Below, one piece after another: positions 5,441 to 12,131 of a DNA stretch of 16,944 nucleotides. Where the stretch lies: contig JAZRLM010000008.1 of NCBI GenBank assembly GCA_045646865.1, positions 1 through 16,944 on the forward strand, written 5' to 3'. Source of the DNA: SIG440 sp045646865. Its GTDB lineage: Bacteria; Bacillota; Clostridia; Monoglobales; Monoglobaceae. Positions within the stretch are counted from its first letter, which is position 1, and each line of letters opens with the position of its first letter. Position numbers and translations under genes: made by a program. The notes under the pieces are model-generated. The model was not told the origin of the DNA. It saw only the letters and a program-made list of their open reading frames with translations, and did not search any database.

Positions 5441-5464
5441 GTAGCAAAAAGACAATAAAAACAG

Positions 5465-5487
5465 AAAAACCGCAAAATGCGGTTTTT
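5465..5487 (-). terminator. Terminator of the cytidylate kinase-like gene
   Basis: A 9-bp perfect stem (5465-5473 with 5479-5487) gives, on the minus strand, GCGGTTTTT followed by more T-rich sequence. It lies between that gene's stop and the spoVB leader. Confidence 0.75.
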
Positions 5488-5576
5488 CAACATTATATAA
5501 TTTTTTATACTAATTTACATTCTATTTTTTACTGTCCCGTCTTTTTGCGGTCCGGGCAATTTTACCATCCCTACTG

Positions 5577-6206
5577 TTAGTCGTGAAAATACGCTTCACG
5601 TTTCGCGATGTAGTCCACAAGAATTTTAACACATTCTTCCTGAGTCAGGTCGCCTGTGTTGAGGCACAGGTCATAATTCTTAACATTACCCCAGGTTTTG
5701 TTGGTGTAGAAGTTATAATAGTTTGCACGGCGCTTGTCGGCCTTGTTTACTGCCGAAATTGCTTCCTTCTCGGTCATACCGTCGCGCTCCATAAGGGTTT
5801 TGATACGGTGTTCTTCGTCAGCACAAAGGAACAGTCGGATAAGATGCGGATGGTCACGCAGAATATAATCGGCACAGCGGCCAACAATAATGCAGGGGCC
5901 CTCGTCTGCAATAGTCCTGATAACATCTGCCTGAATTTTAAAGACATTGTCGCCATTGAGCATATCGTTATACTGATAATAAAGACCCTTGGTTGACTGA
6001 ACTCCCATAACCAGCGAATACAGCAGGCTGTGGGTTGGTTTTTCTTCAACTCCGTCAAAAAGATGTTCGCTGAGGCCGCTTTCCTTTGCGGTGCGCGCAA
6101 TCAATGCTTTATCATAAAATGGAATCCCAAGCTGTTCGGCAAGAGCTTTTCCGATAAGTTTTCCGCTTGAACCAAGCTGTCTTCCTAAAGTAATAATAGA
6201 TTTCAT
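5577..6206 (-). CDS. Cytidylate kinase-like family protein
   Basis: The N-terminus ITLGRQLGSSGKLIGKALAEQLG is a P-loop of the Cytidylate_kin2 type (PF13189), binding ATP phosphate. GIPFYDKALI follows, and IIVGRCADYILRD, RLFLCADEEHRIKTLMERD and KADKRRANYYNFYT supply the usual lid and base-binding region. At 209 aa it matches the family, which differs from true CMP kinase (Cmk); the substrate is not established from sequence. The ATG at 6206 has an upstream purine-rich AGGG site. It lies 55 bases after spoIID on the same strand, so partial co-transcription is possible. A terminator follows before spoVB. Confidence 0.93.
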   Translation of the reverse strand: MKSIITLGRQLGSSGKLIGKALAEQLGIPFYDKALIARTAKESGLSEHLFDGVEEKPTHSLLYSLVMGVQSTKGLYYQYNDMLNGDNVFKIQADVIRTIADEGPCIIVGRCADYILRDHPHLIRLFLCADEEHRIKTLMERDGMTEKEAISAVNKADKRRANYYNFYTNKTWGNVKNYDLCLNTGDLTQEECVKILVDYIAKREAYFHD

Positions 6207-6261
6207 AGAGTAATACCCTGCCTTTCTCGTATATTATTGTAATTTTATTTTACCACAAAAC

Positions 6262-7221
6262 CTACATTTTGACAATTTGTATATTTGTATAATAATGTTG
6301 AAGAATTTCTGTGTATTTTTTCCCGCTTTTTGCCATTTCGTTGGCTCCCGTCTGGCTCATTCCCACTCCGTGACCGTAACCCACAACATCAAACGTAACC
6401 TTGCCTTCCGAAACCGCAACAGTGAAATTTGCGGATTTCAGGCCAAAGATACTGCGCACCTCGCTGCCCCTGAAGGTTTTTCCGCAAATGGTAATCTCTG
6501 CAACACTTCCGCCCTGAGTCCGTTTCGGTCGGGAAATATCAGGTGTGCCGCCTTTCGGAATGTTCCCCACATACGGCTTTATCTTTGAATAAAATTCATC
6601 AAAGGTAAACACCGCCGAGGAACGGTAATTTTTTCCGTCTTCATCCTCAGGACTTTCAACCGACCGCAGATAGGGCAGACTGGCACTCCACACATCCTCG
6701 GAATTTTCGGTTTTCCCGCCGCTTGTGGCAAAGAAAAACGCCTCAACCACCTCATCATCATAAACCATATATTCGCCGCAGGTATTATCTACCGCCGATT
6801 TGAGTTTTTTCCAGTATCTTTTGCGCTCGCTTGCCTTCCATTTTCCCTCTGCCTCCTCTTTGGACAGCCACCCCTTGCAATGGGTCGAATCTGTGCAGAT
6901 TGCGGCTGTGGGGTGGTCTTGATTGGGCGAATTCATTTTGCTTAAAATATAACTCCTTGCCGCCACCGCCTGAGCCATCAATGCATCAGGCTCGTATGAG
7001 GCAGGCATTTCTGCCGCAAGAACCCCCACAAGATATTCTTCAAGACTGACCTCCCGCACCTTGCCTTCTTTAACGTCAAGGCAGGAAACCATCACCTCAT
7101 CCCCGATTTGCCGATATATGACTTCACTCCCTTGCGGCGACAACGTTCTTGGCAGACACAGCCCGAGCAAAACAGGAAAAAGCAAAAGGAATGATATCAA
7201 AAAAATTGTTATGTATTTCAT
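6262..7221 (-). CDS. spoIID: Stage II sporulation protein D (SpoIID), lytic transglycosylase
   Basis: A peptidoglycan hydrolase made in the mother cell, where it acts with SpoIIM and SpoIIP during engulfment. Starting at the ATG at 7221 gives 319 aa. Residues 4-22 are a signal anchor. The SpoIID domain begins with the conserved stretch around LAAEMP, where Glu71 corresponds to the catalytic glutamate. Cys109, His114 and Cys115 (CTDSTHC) match the zinc site spacing known for clostridial SpoIID. The C-terminal signature GYGHGVGMSQTGAN is intact. AAAGGA lies eight bases before this ATG, so the 18 extra upstream codons that are open in frame are rejected. A SigE-like promoter lies just upstream. 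The genes spoIIQ and spoIIID, often nearby, are not in the window. Confidence 0.96.
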   Translation of the reverse strand: MKYITIFLISFLLLFPVLLGLCLPRTLSPQGSEVIYRQIGDEVMVSCLDVKEGKVREVSLEEYLVGVLAAEMPASYEPDALMAQAVAARSYILSKMNSPNQDHPTAAICTDSTHCKGWLSKEEAEGKWKASERKRYWKKLKSAVDNTCGEYMVYDDEVVEAFFFATSGGKTENSEDVWSASLPYLRSVESPEDEDGKNYRSSAVFTFDEFYSKIKPYVGNIPKGGTPDISRPKRTQGGSVAEITICGKTFRGSEVRSIFGLKSANFTVAVSEGKVTFDVVGYGHGVGMSQTGANEMAKSGKKYTEILQHYYTNIQIVKM

Positions 7222-7253
7222 ATTTATTGTCCTTTGCAAATCTTTTTGTATTA

Positions 7254-7282
7254 AACATATGATGCTTGTACACAAAATATGA
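7254..7282 (-). promoter_or_regulatory. Candidate SigE promoter of spoIID
   Basis: On the minus strand, TCATATT (7282-7276) and CATATGTT (7261-7254) are separated by 14 bases. They resemble the SigE -35 (KMATATT) and, less closely, the -10 (CATACAAT). The predicted start near 7247 leaves a leader of about 26 bases. In Bacillus subtilis spoIID is SigE-dependent. Confidence 0.5.
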
Positions 7283-7300
7283 GAAATTTTTCTAAAAAGC

Positions 7301-7329
7301 TTGACAAGGCGGTTTATTTGTAATATAAT
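7301..7329 (+). promoter_or_regulatory. Consensus promoter of the rpsF operon
   Basis: TTGACA (7301-7306), a 17-base spacer and TATAAT (7324-7329): a perfect match to the housekeeping consensus, as expected for ribosomal protein genes. Confidence 0.93.
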
Positions 7330-7345
7330 TTATTGGTTAGTAAAT

Positions 7346-7389
7346 TCCTTACTTTCGGTATACACGAAAGTCAAAAGTCCATAAGGAGG
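7346..7389 (+). promoter_or_regulatory. Structured rpsF leader that can mask the ribosome site
   Basis: TCCTTA (7346-7351) can pair with TAAGGA (7382-7387), which includes much of the AAGGAGG ribosome site. Alternatively, ACTTTCG (7351-7357) pairs with CGAAAGT (7365-7371). The layout suits autogenous control by S6 or S6:S18. The CCG loop element of the described S6:S18 motif was not seen in this stretch, so membership is uncertain. Confidence 0.4.
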
Positions 7390-7398
7390 TGAAAAGAA

Positions 7399-7698
7399 AT
7401 GGTTGAAGTTATTAACAAGTACGAAACATTGTTTGTTGTTGACGCAACAAGAAGCGAAGAAGAAACAACAGCATTGGTTGATAAGTTCAAGTCATTGATT
7501 GAGGCTAACGGTACAATTGAAAGCGTTGACGATTGGGGACGCAGAAGATTGGCTTATCCTATCAATGATATGGCAGAAGGCTACTACACATTGGTAAACT
7601 TCTCTGCAAAGGCTGATTTCCCGGCTGAGCTTGAACGTGTGTTCGGTATTACAGACGGTGTTCTCAGAAGCATTATCATCAAAAAAGACGAGAAATAA
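7399..7698 (+). CDS. rpsF: 30S ribosomal protein S6
   Basis: S6 binds S18 and 16S rRNA in the platform of the small subunit. The 99-aa protein has the family pattern: NKYETLFVVD at the first strand, WGRRRLAYPIND in the middle, GYYTLVNFSA, then ITDGVLRSIIIKK at the end. AAGGAGGTGA stands in front of the ATG. It is first in the rpsF-ssb-rpsR operon, the standard order in Firmicutes. It lacks the long acidic tail of enterobacterial S6. Confidence 0.98.
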   Translation: MVEVINKYETLFVVDATRSEEETTALVDKFKSLIEANGTIESVDDWGRRRLAYPINDMAEGYYTLVNFSAKADFPAELERVFGITDGVLRSIIIKKDEK

Positions 7699-7734
7699 TT
7701 GTGCTGAACTTTAGCACAGAAAGCGAGATTGCTT

Positions 7735-8169
7735 ATGATTAACAAAGCGATTTTGATGGGCAGACTTACCCGTGACCCTGAACTCAGACACACAGGTTCA
7801 GGCACAGCCGTTTGCAGTTTTTCAATTGCAATAGACAACGGCTACGGCGAAAACCGTCAGACAGATTTCATCAACTGTGTTGCATGGAACAAAACTGCCG
7901 AATTTGTTGAAAAGTATTTCACAAAGGGCAGAATGATTATTGTTGACGGTCGCATCTCAACCCGTACATGGGAAGGTCAGGACGGAAAGAAGAATTATGT
8001 TACCGAAGTTGTAGCAAATCAGGTTTCATTCGGCGAATCTAAAAAGAATGCTGAAGAAGGCGGATATTCTGCACCTGCACGCGGCTTCGAGGCAAACATT
8101 CCCGAAATGCCCGCCGACACAGAGGACGATTTTGTTGCTCTGGAAACTAATGATGATTTGCCGTTTTAA
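7735..8169 (+). CDS. ssb: Single-stranded DNA-binding protein
   Basis: Coats single-stranded DNA during replication and recruits repair and replication proteins. The N-terminal OB fold begins MINKAILMGRLTRDPELRHTG and runs to about residue 103. The linker is short, and the acidic tip ends DDLPF, the conserved partner-binding tail. From the ATG at 7735 the protein is 144 aa, compact compared with about 170 in Bacillus. An in-frame TTG at 7729 lies almost on top of the ribosome site (GCGAG) and is less likely. It sits between rpsF and rpsR and is probably translated from the same mRNA. Confidence 0.97.
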   Translation: MINKAILMGRLTRDPELRHTGSGTAVCSFSIAIDNGYGENRQTDFINCVAWNKTAEFVEKYFTKGRMIIVDGRISTRTWEGQDGKKNYVTEVVANQVSFGESKKNAEEGGYSAPARGFEANIPEMPADTEDDFVALETNDDLPF

Positions 8170-8210
8170 TACGGCTAACCTTTAAATTGATAAGATAGGA
8201 GGAAAGACCA

Positions 8211-8459
8211 ATGCCCGAAAAGGAAAGAAACGATAAAATGAGAGCAAGAAGACCCAAGAGAAAAGCTTGTGCTTTTTGCGTTGATAAAGTAGAATTTATC
8301 GATTATAAGGATGTTGCAAAGCTCAGACGCTACGTTACAGAAAGAGCTAAGATTCTTCCCAGAAGAATCAGCGGTTGCTGTGCAAAGCACCAGAGAGAGC
8401 TTACTGTTGCAATCAAGAGAGCTAGATATATGGCACTTCTGCCCTATTCTGCTGACTAA
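8211..8459 (+). CDS. rpsR: 30S ribosomal protein S18
   Basis: S18 pairs with S6 on the platform of the 30S subunit. The 82-aa protein shows ARRPKRKACAFC, IDYKDVAKLRRYVTERAKILPRRISG and HQRELTVAIKRARYMALLPY, the family core. CAFC and CCAKH supply four cysteines, so it is the zinc-binding (C+) form. AGGAGG lies at the right distance. It is the last gene of the operon, followed by a strong terminator. rplI is not linked here. Confidence 0.98.
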   Translation: MPEKERNDKMRARRPKRKACAFCVDKVEFIDYKDVAKLRRYVTERAKILPRRISGCCAKHQRELTVAIKRARYMALLPYSAD

Positions 8460-8481
8460 ACTAAGCATTGCTTATAAAATT

Positions 8482-8516
8482 AAGGCTGACGTACAAAAGT
8501 ACGCCAGCCTTTTTGT
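8482..8516. terminator. Terminator at the convergent rpsR / M16 peptidase ends
   Basis: The stem 8482-8494 with 8499-8511 is 13 bp with one A-C mismatch and an AAAA loop, and a T-rich tail follows on the plus strand. On the minus strand it follows the M16 gene stop and has a TTAA tail, so it may help there too. Confidence 0.85.
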
Positions 8517-8518
8517 TT

Positions 8519-9781
8519 TTAAAACTCCAATATTCCCATCAATTCATCTTCTGTATCTTTTATGCTTCCCAAAAGTGCAAGGGTCATCTTGTTACTGTCA
8601 AACACGCTGTCGATAACCTGGGCAACACTCTCTGTATTAACATTGTCAATAAGACGGATTATATCGTCAATACTTTTGGGCTTATTTTCAAACAGCATAG
8701 ACTTGCCGTAAGTACTCATTCTTGCCGAAATTCCTTCACTACCCATTACCGCTGTGGCTTTAAGCTGAGTTTTTGCGGTTTCCACCTCGTCCTTTGTCAG
8801 CTTGTCCCTTTTTAAAATTCTGATCTCGTTGGCAATTATACCAAGAGCCTGCTTCAGTTCTTCGGGGTTAAGCCCCGCATAAACCGTAAGCGACCCGTTA
8901 TTCTGATAAGAGTCCGTATAGGAATAAACCGAATACGCAAGACCGCTTTCCTCACGCACCTTCTGAAAAAGGCGCGAACTCATATTCCCGCCAAACAAAG
9001 CATTGACAACCGACAGGGAATAATCTTTTTTGTTCAGTCTTGCATATCCTTCAAAGCCAATGCAAAGCTGACATTGTTCAATGTCCTTTTTCACAATCTC
9101 CGCATTCCGTGTATGAATCAGTTTTTTCTGGGGCTGACGGATTATATTGTGCCTTTCAATGCCCCCGAATTTTTCTTCCAGCATATCAAGAGCCGATTTT
9201 TCGTCAAAATTACCCACCACCGAAATCACAATATTATCGGCAATATACCGTTCTTTGTAATAATCAATTATGCACCCTTTGTCTATGCCCTTAACGGTTT
9301 TCGCTGTTCCTGCAATGGGAAATCCCAAAGGCTCGTCCTTCCACATTGTGCGGCACAAAATATCGTGAATCAAATCCTCTGGGTCGTCCTCGCTCATATT
9401 TATTTCTTCGGTAATAACCTTTCGCTCGATTTCAATATTTTCATCTGTGAAGGTGGAATTTTTAATCATATCCGAAAGAATTTCAAAAGCCATCCCTAAA
9501 TGTTCGGTTAAAGTACGGGTATAATAACAGGTATAATCGTGAGCCGTTACCGCATTAAGATGTCCGCCCACCGCATCCATATACTCTGCAATTTCCCTTG
9601 CAGAACGGGTGGTTGTTCCTTTAAACAGCATATGCTCGATAAAGTGCGAAACCCCGTTGTTTTTTATATTTTCCATTGCCGAGCCGGCATAAATCCACAC
9701 ACCGGCAGAAACCGACTTAACATAATCGGAGCTTTCCGTCACAACGGGTATCCCGTTGCTTAATTTAAAAATCTTATGCAA
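8519..9781 (-). CDS. M16 family zinc metallopeptidase (processing peptidase type)
   Basis: The inverted zinc motif HFIEH (His46, Glu49, His50) is followed about 75 residues later by the third ligand Glu126 in ITEEINMSEDDPED, as in the M16B mitochondrial-processing-peptidase-like group. A second half-domain (LFGGNMSSRLFQKVREESGLAYSVYS) binds peptide substrate. At 420 aa it is one two-domain unit, like Bacillus MlpA/YmxG. It is predicted cytoplasmic, with no signal peptide. The start is TTG at 9781, with AAAGGAGG eight bases upstream on the minus strand; no nearby ATG fits better. The family partner often found alongside it is absent. Its upstream region holds a repeat shared with the next gene's upstream region. 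Confidence 0.94.
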   Translation of the reverse strand: MHKIFKLSNGIPVVTESSDYVKSVSAGVWIYAGSAMENIKNNGVSHFIEHMLFKGTTTRSAREIAEYMDAVGGHLNAVTAHDYTCYYTRTLTEHLGMAFEILSDMIKNSTFTDENIEIERKVITEEINMSEDDPEDLIHDILCRTMWKDEPLGFPIAGTAKTVKGIDKGCIIDYYKERYIADNIVISVVGNFDEKSALDMLEEKFGGIERHNIIRQPQKKLIHTRNAEIVKKDIEQCQLCIGFEGYARLNKKDYSLSVVNALFGGNMSSRLFQKVREESGLAYSVYSYTDSYQNNGSLTVYAGLNPEELKQALGIIANEIRILKRDKLTKDEVETAKTQLKATAVMGSEGISARMSTYGKSMLFENKPKSIDDIIRLIDNVNTESVAQVIDSVFDSNKMTLALLGSIKDTEDELMGILEF

Positions 9782-9838
9782 TATCGCCGCCTCCTTTTTA
9801 TAAGATATAATAAAGTTCAGATACCAATATTTTTAGTA

Positions 9839-9900
9839 ATTGCGAGACATAAGGTTTAGATACAACTTATTTTAATAGCAAGTTTGTGTTAAGTTAAGAC
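9839..9900. repeat. Diverged direct repeat, copy A
   Basis: The first 27 bases (9839-9865, starting ATTGCGAGA) match 10348-10374 at 23 positions. Weaker similarity continues to about 9900. It overlaps the last codons of the small membrane protein gene and lies upstream of the M16 gene. Confidence 0.6.
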
Positions 9901-10307
9901 CAAAAATTTTCATTAGTTTTCTTATCTATACGCCTAATTTCTATAAGTTGTAACACAATTAAAACAATATGCATTACTAGCGAAATTATCGAAAGTACTT
10001 CACCCAGATTACACATAAAATCATTTTCAATTAATCCGAAAAACATTCGAGTAGATAATTCATCCAAATCAGGGAAAAGAATATTGCTAAATATGTATGT
10101 TGTACAAAACATATAATTATACATCTGTATCTTTCTATAGGACGAATAATTAGATGCAACCACACTAATCGCAAATACAATTATAGCATGCACAAAAGGA
10201 ATTAACATCAATAAACAAAACAATCTTATAAAGCCAAAATTCATAAGCCAAGATACCGCCACTATTAATATGGACAGCAACGATAATAATATCATTTTCG
10301 TTCTCAT
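9894..10307 (-). CDS. Hypothetical small integral membrane protein
   Basis: No family was recognised. From the ATG at 10307 it has 137 aa with hydrophobic segments near residues 5-23, 27-51, a weaker one around 64-77, and 103-124, ending in a charged tail. AAAGGAG lies upstream but about 11 bases away, slightly long. Eight further in-frame codons begin with a TTG that has no ribosome site. Codon use is AT-rich compared with the M16 gene downstream on the same strand. The gene is bounded by two copies of a diverged direct repeat 509 bases apart, so it may be an inserted or duplicated cassette. It could be one of the many orphan four-helix membrane proteins of Clostridia. Confidence 0.7.
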   Translation of the reverse strand: MRTKMILLSLLSILIVAVSWLMNFGFIRLFCLLMLIPFVHAIIVFAISVVASNYSSYRKIQMYNYMFCTTYIFSNILFPDLDELSTRMFFGLIENDFMCNLGEVLSIISLVMHIVLIVLQLIEIRRIDKKTNENFWS

Positions 10308-10347
10308 GAGTATTTCCGCTCCTTTCGCCAATATTCGAATTCTTTAC

Positions 10348-10409
10348 ATTGCGAGATGTAAGTTTTAGATGCAAACCTTTTTAAGTAGTAGTTCATATCA
10401 AGCTATGTC
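10348..10409. repeat. Diverged direct repeat, copy B
   Basis: Partner of 9839-9900 in the same orientation. Both copies lie in the 5' region of a minus-strand gene, and both are preceded on the plus strand by CCAATATT. Confidence 0.6.
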
Positions 10410-10433
10410 TAAAAAAATTGCATTTTCCCATTA

Positions 10434-11348
10434 TCACGGAAGCATATGTCCTGCAGCACGATAAATTTCGTACCATTCAGAACGAGAAATTTCAACATCA
10501 GCTGCTTTACAAATTTCATCAAGGTGCAAAGGATTCATTGTGCCTGCTATCAACTGCATGTTTGCAGGATGACGAAGAATCCAAGCCGCCGCAACACCTG
10601 TTTTGGTAATACCATACTTTTCACCAATTTCAGCAAGCTTTTCGTTAAGTTCCGGAAATTTATCATTATCCACAAAATTACCTTCAAAAAATCCATATTG
10701 GAACGGGGACCATGCCTGAATTGTTATGTTCTTAATCCTGCTATATTCTAAGAAAGAGCCATCATGCATTACCGACTCGACATTTTTCATATTCACATTC
10801 ATACCCGAAGTAACCATACCTGCCTCAGTTACAGAAAATTGAAGCTGATTTATAATAAGCGGTTGTTTTACGGCGGTTTTCAAAAGTTCCATTTGCATCA
10901 TATTTTGATTTGAAACACCAAAATATTTAACCTTGCCCGATGTTTCTAATTTATCAAAGGCTTCTGCAACTTCCTCCGGTTCCATAAGTGTATCAGGGCG
11001 ATGAAGAAGTAAAACATCAATATACTCAATACCAAGACGAGAGAGACTTCCGTCAACAGATTTTAAAATATGTTCCTTTGAAAAATCAAACTGCCCGTCA
11101 TGGATGGCGCACTTTGTTTGAATTAATATTTTTTCTCTTGTATCCTGATGACGTTTCAAGTATTTACCAAAGACTTTTTCTGCGCTTCCACCTCCGTAAA
11201 TATCTGCATGATCAAAAAAATTAATCCCATTTTTTATGGCTGTATCCATAATTGCATCAACACTTTTTTCTTCCAAACCACCCATTCTCATACAACCAAG
11301 AGAAACAGTCGAAGCGTTAAATAAATTACCAATTTTTATATTTTTCAT
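10434..11348 (-). CDS. Aldo/keto reductase
   Basis: An NAD(P)H-dependent oxidoreductase of the TIM-barrel AKR superfamily, closest in pattern to the YdhF-type group. The catalytic tetrad can be placed: Asp46 and Tyr51 (GINFFDHADIYG), Lys79 (IQTKC) and His116 (LLLHRPD). Later blocks are KVKYFGVSN, IQAWSPFQYGFF and GVAAAWILRHPANMQLIAGT, the last being part of the cofactor-phosphate region. I start at the ATG at 11348, which follows GGAGAAAGG and gives 304 aa; 22 extra upstream codons are open but have no start signal. The natural substrate is not deducible. It stands alone between repeats, so no pathway is suggested. Confidence 0.93.
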   Translation of the reverse strand: MKNIKIGNLFNASTVSLGCMRMGGLEEKSVDAIMDTAIKNGINFFDHADIYGGGSAEKVFGKYLKRHQDTREKILIQTKCAIHDGQFDFSKEHILKSVDGSLSRLGIEYIDVLLLHRPDTLMEPEEVAEAFDKLETSGKVKYFGVSNQNMMQMELLKTAVKQPLIINQLQFSVTEAGMVTSGMNVNMKNVESVMHDGSFLEYSRIKNITIQAWSPFQYGFFEGNFVDNDKFPELNEKLAEIGEKYGITKTGVAAAWILRHPANMQLIAGTMNPLHLDEICKAADVEISRSEWYEIYRAAGHMLP

Positions 11349-11420
11349 TTTACCTTTCTCCTTTTGACAATTTTTAACAATCCTTTTAAAAAGACTGAAT
11401 AATCTGGATGCCAATGTTTG

Positions 11421-11537
11421 TTAATGAATAATTAATAATGAATGATGAATAATTGTGGTTGAAAATCGCGACAAGCGATTTTCTTCATTAATTTTTCATT
11501 ATTCAATATTCATCAGCGTAGCAACTTCATTATTCAC
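11421..11537. repeat. MITE-like inverted repeat element
   Basis: The arms are built of AATGAATAAT/ATTATTCATT-like words (11421-11457 and 11484-11537). They surround a central perfect 9-bp hairpin, GAAAATCGC (11461-11469) with GCGATTTTC (11475-11483). The element is non-coding and ends exactly at the stop codon of the next minus-strand gene. Confidence 0.65.
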
Positions 11538-12008
11538 CTATTTCACTTGGAAATCAACTGCTCCGCTTAATGCGTCCCAAGTATCCTCCAGCATTTCTTC
11601 GGTATATTTTTGTGGCTTGCAGAAAACCGCCTGTCCAAGAGCATTTAATTTATCATAAAGCTCCTTATTCATATCAATTTCATAATAGGCATCACATCCT
11701 GAGGACTGATCAAGCAACATTATAATATCATTAAATATACCGTTTTTCAAATACGAATTATATGGATATAGCTCAACTAAACGACAGCCATACCTTGTGT
11801 TTTCGGTATCATATTTGTGTATTGCAACTTCTTCCGTTTGTATGCTTCTGTTTAGCATCCCGATTATCAGATTTCCATAATCGCTCATAAATTTAGTATC
11901 AATGTCCGCCTGAATACGGTCATCCTTCAAACAATCCGCACACATCATAGTCAAAAGAATTAAAACCAGAACAACCGTCAAATATATAAAACCTTTTCTT
12001 TTCATCAT
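11538..12008 (-). CDS. Hypothetical exported or membrane-anchored protein
   Basis: No family was recognised. The first 25 residues are KRKG-type positive charges followed by a hydrophobic run (FIYLTVVLVLILLTMM), a signal peptide or single anchor. The following cysteines do not form a clear lipobox. The remaining 130 residues are hydrophilic and acidic, with further cysteines that might form disulphides outside the membrane. There are two adjacent ATG codons at 12008 and 12005; AAGGAGAGAG precedes the first. A clear promoter lies at 12027-12055. It diverges from ptsI. Its 3' end abuts the MITE-like repeat. Confidence 0.75.
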   Translation of the reverse strand: MMKRKGFIYLTVVLVLILLTMMCADCLKDDRIQADIDTKFMSDYGNLIIGMLNRSIQTEEVAIHKYDTENTRYGCRLVELYPYNSYLKNGIFNDIIMLLDQSSGCDAYYEIDMNKELYDKLNALGQAVFCKPQKYTEEMLEDTWDALSGAVDFQVK

Positions 12009-12026
12009 TCTCTCTCCTTTTTAATT

Positions 12027-12055
12027 AGCATACTATTTTACACGAAATTTGTCAA
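12027..12055 (-). promoter_or_regulatory. Promoter of the exported-protein gene
   Basis: On the minus strand, TTGACA (12055-12050) and TATGCT (12032-12027) have a 17-base spacer. Confidence 0.75.
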
Positions 12056-12065
12056 TAATACAATT

Positions 12066-12099
12066 ACAGTATTATTTATGTGTTTTTGGTTAATACTGT
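12066..12099. promoter_or_regulatory. Perfect 9-bp inverted repeat upstream of ptsI
   Basis: ACAGTATTA (12066-12074) and TAATACTGT (12091-12099) are exact reverse complements 16 bases apart, 33 bases before the ptsI start. This could be an operator for the PTS operon or a leader hairpin. The plus-strand promoter itself could not be placed with confidence. Confidence 0.5.
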
Positions 12100-12131
12100 G
12101 TTAAGAATACTTAAAAGACGGAGGAAAACCT

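Noticed and set aside
5282..5455. N-terminal 58 codons of the spoVB frame
   Set aside because: They cover a palindromic repeat, have no ribosome site at their start and would make the protein longer than the family. The TTG at 5281 has a strong site.
11538..12008. Lipoprotein call for the small exported protein
   Set aside because: The residues before the candidate cysteines (TMMC, CADC) do not fit the lipobox, so only a signal or anchor is claimed.
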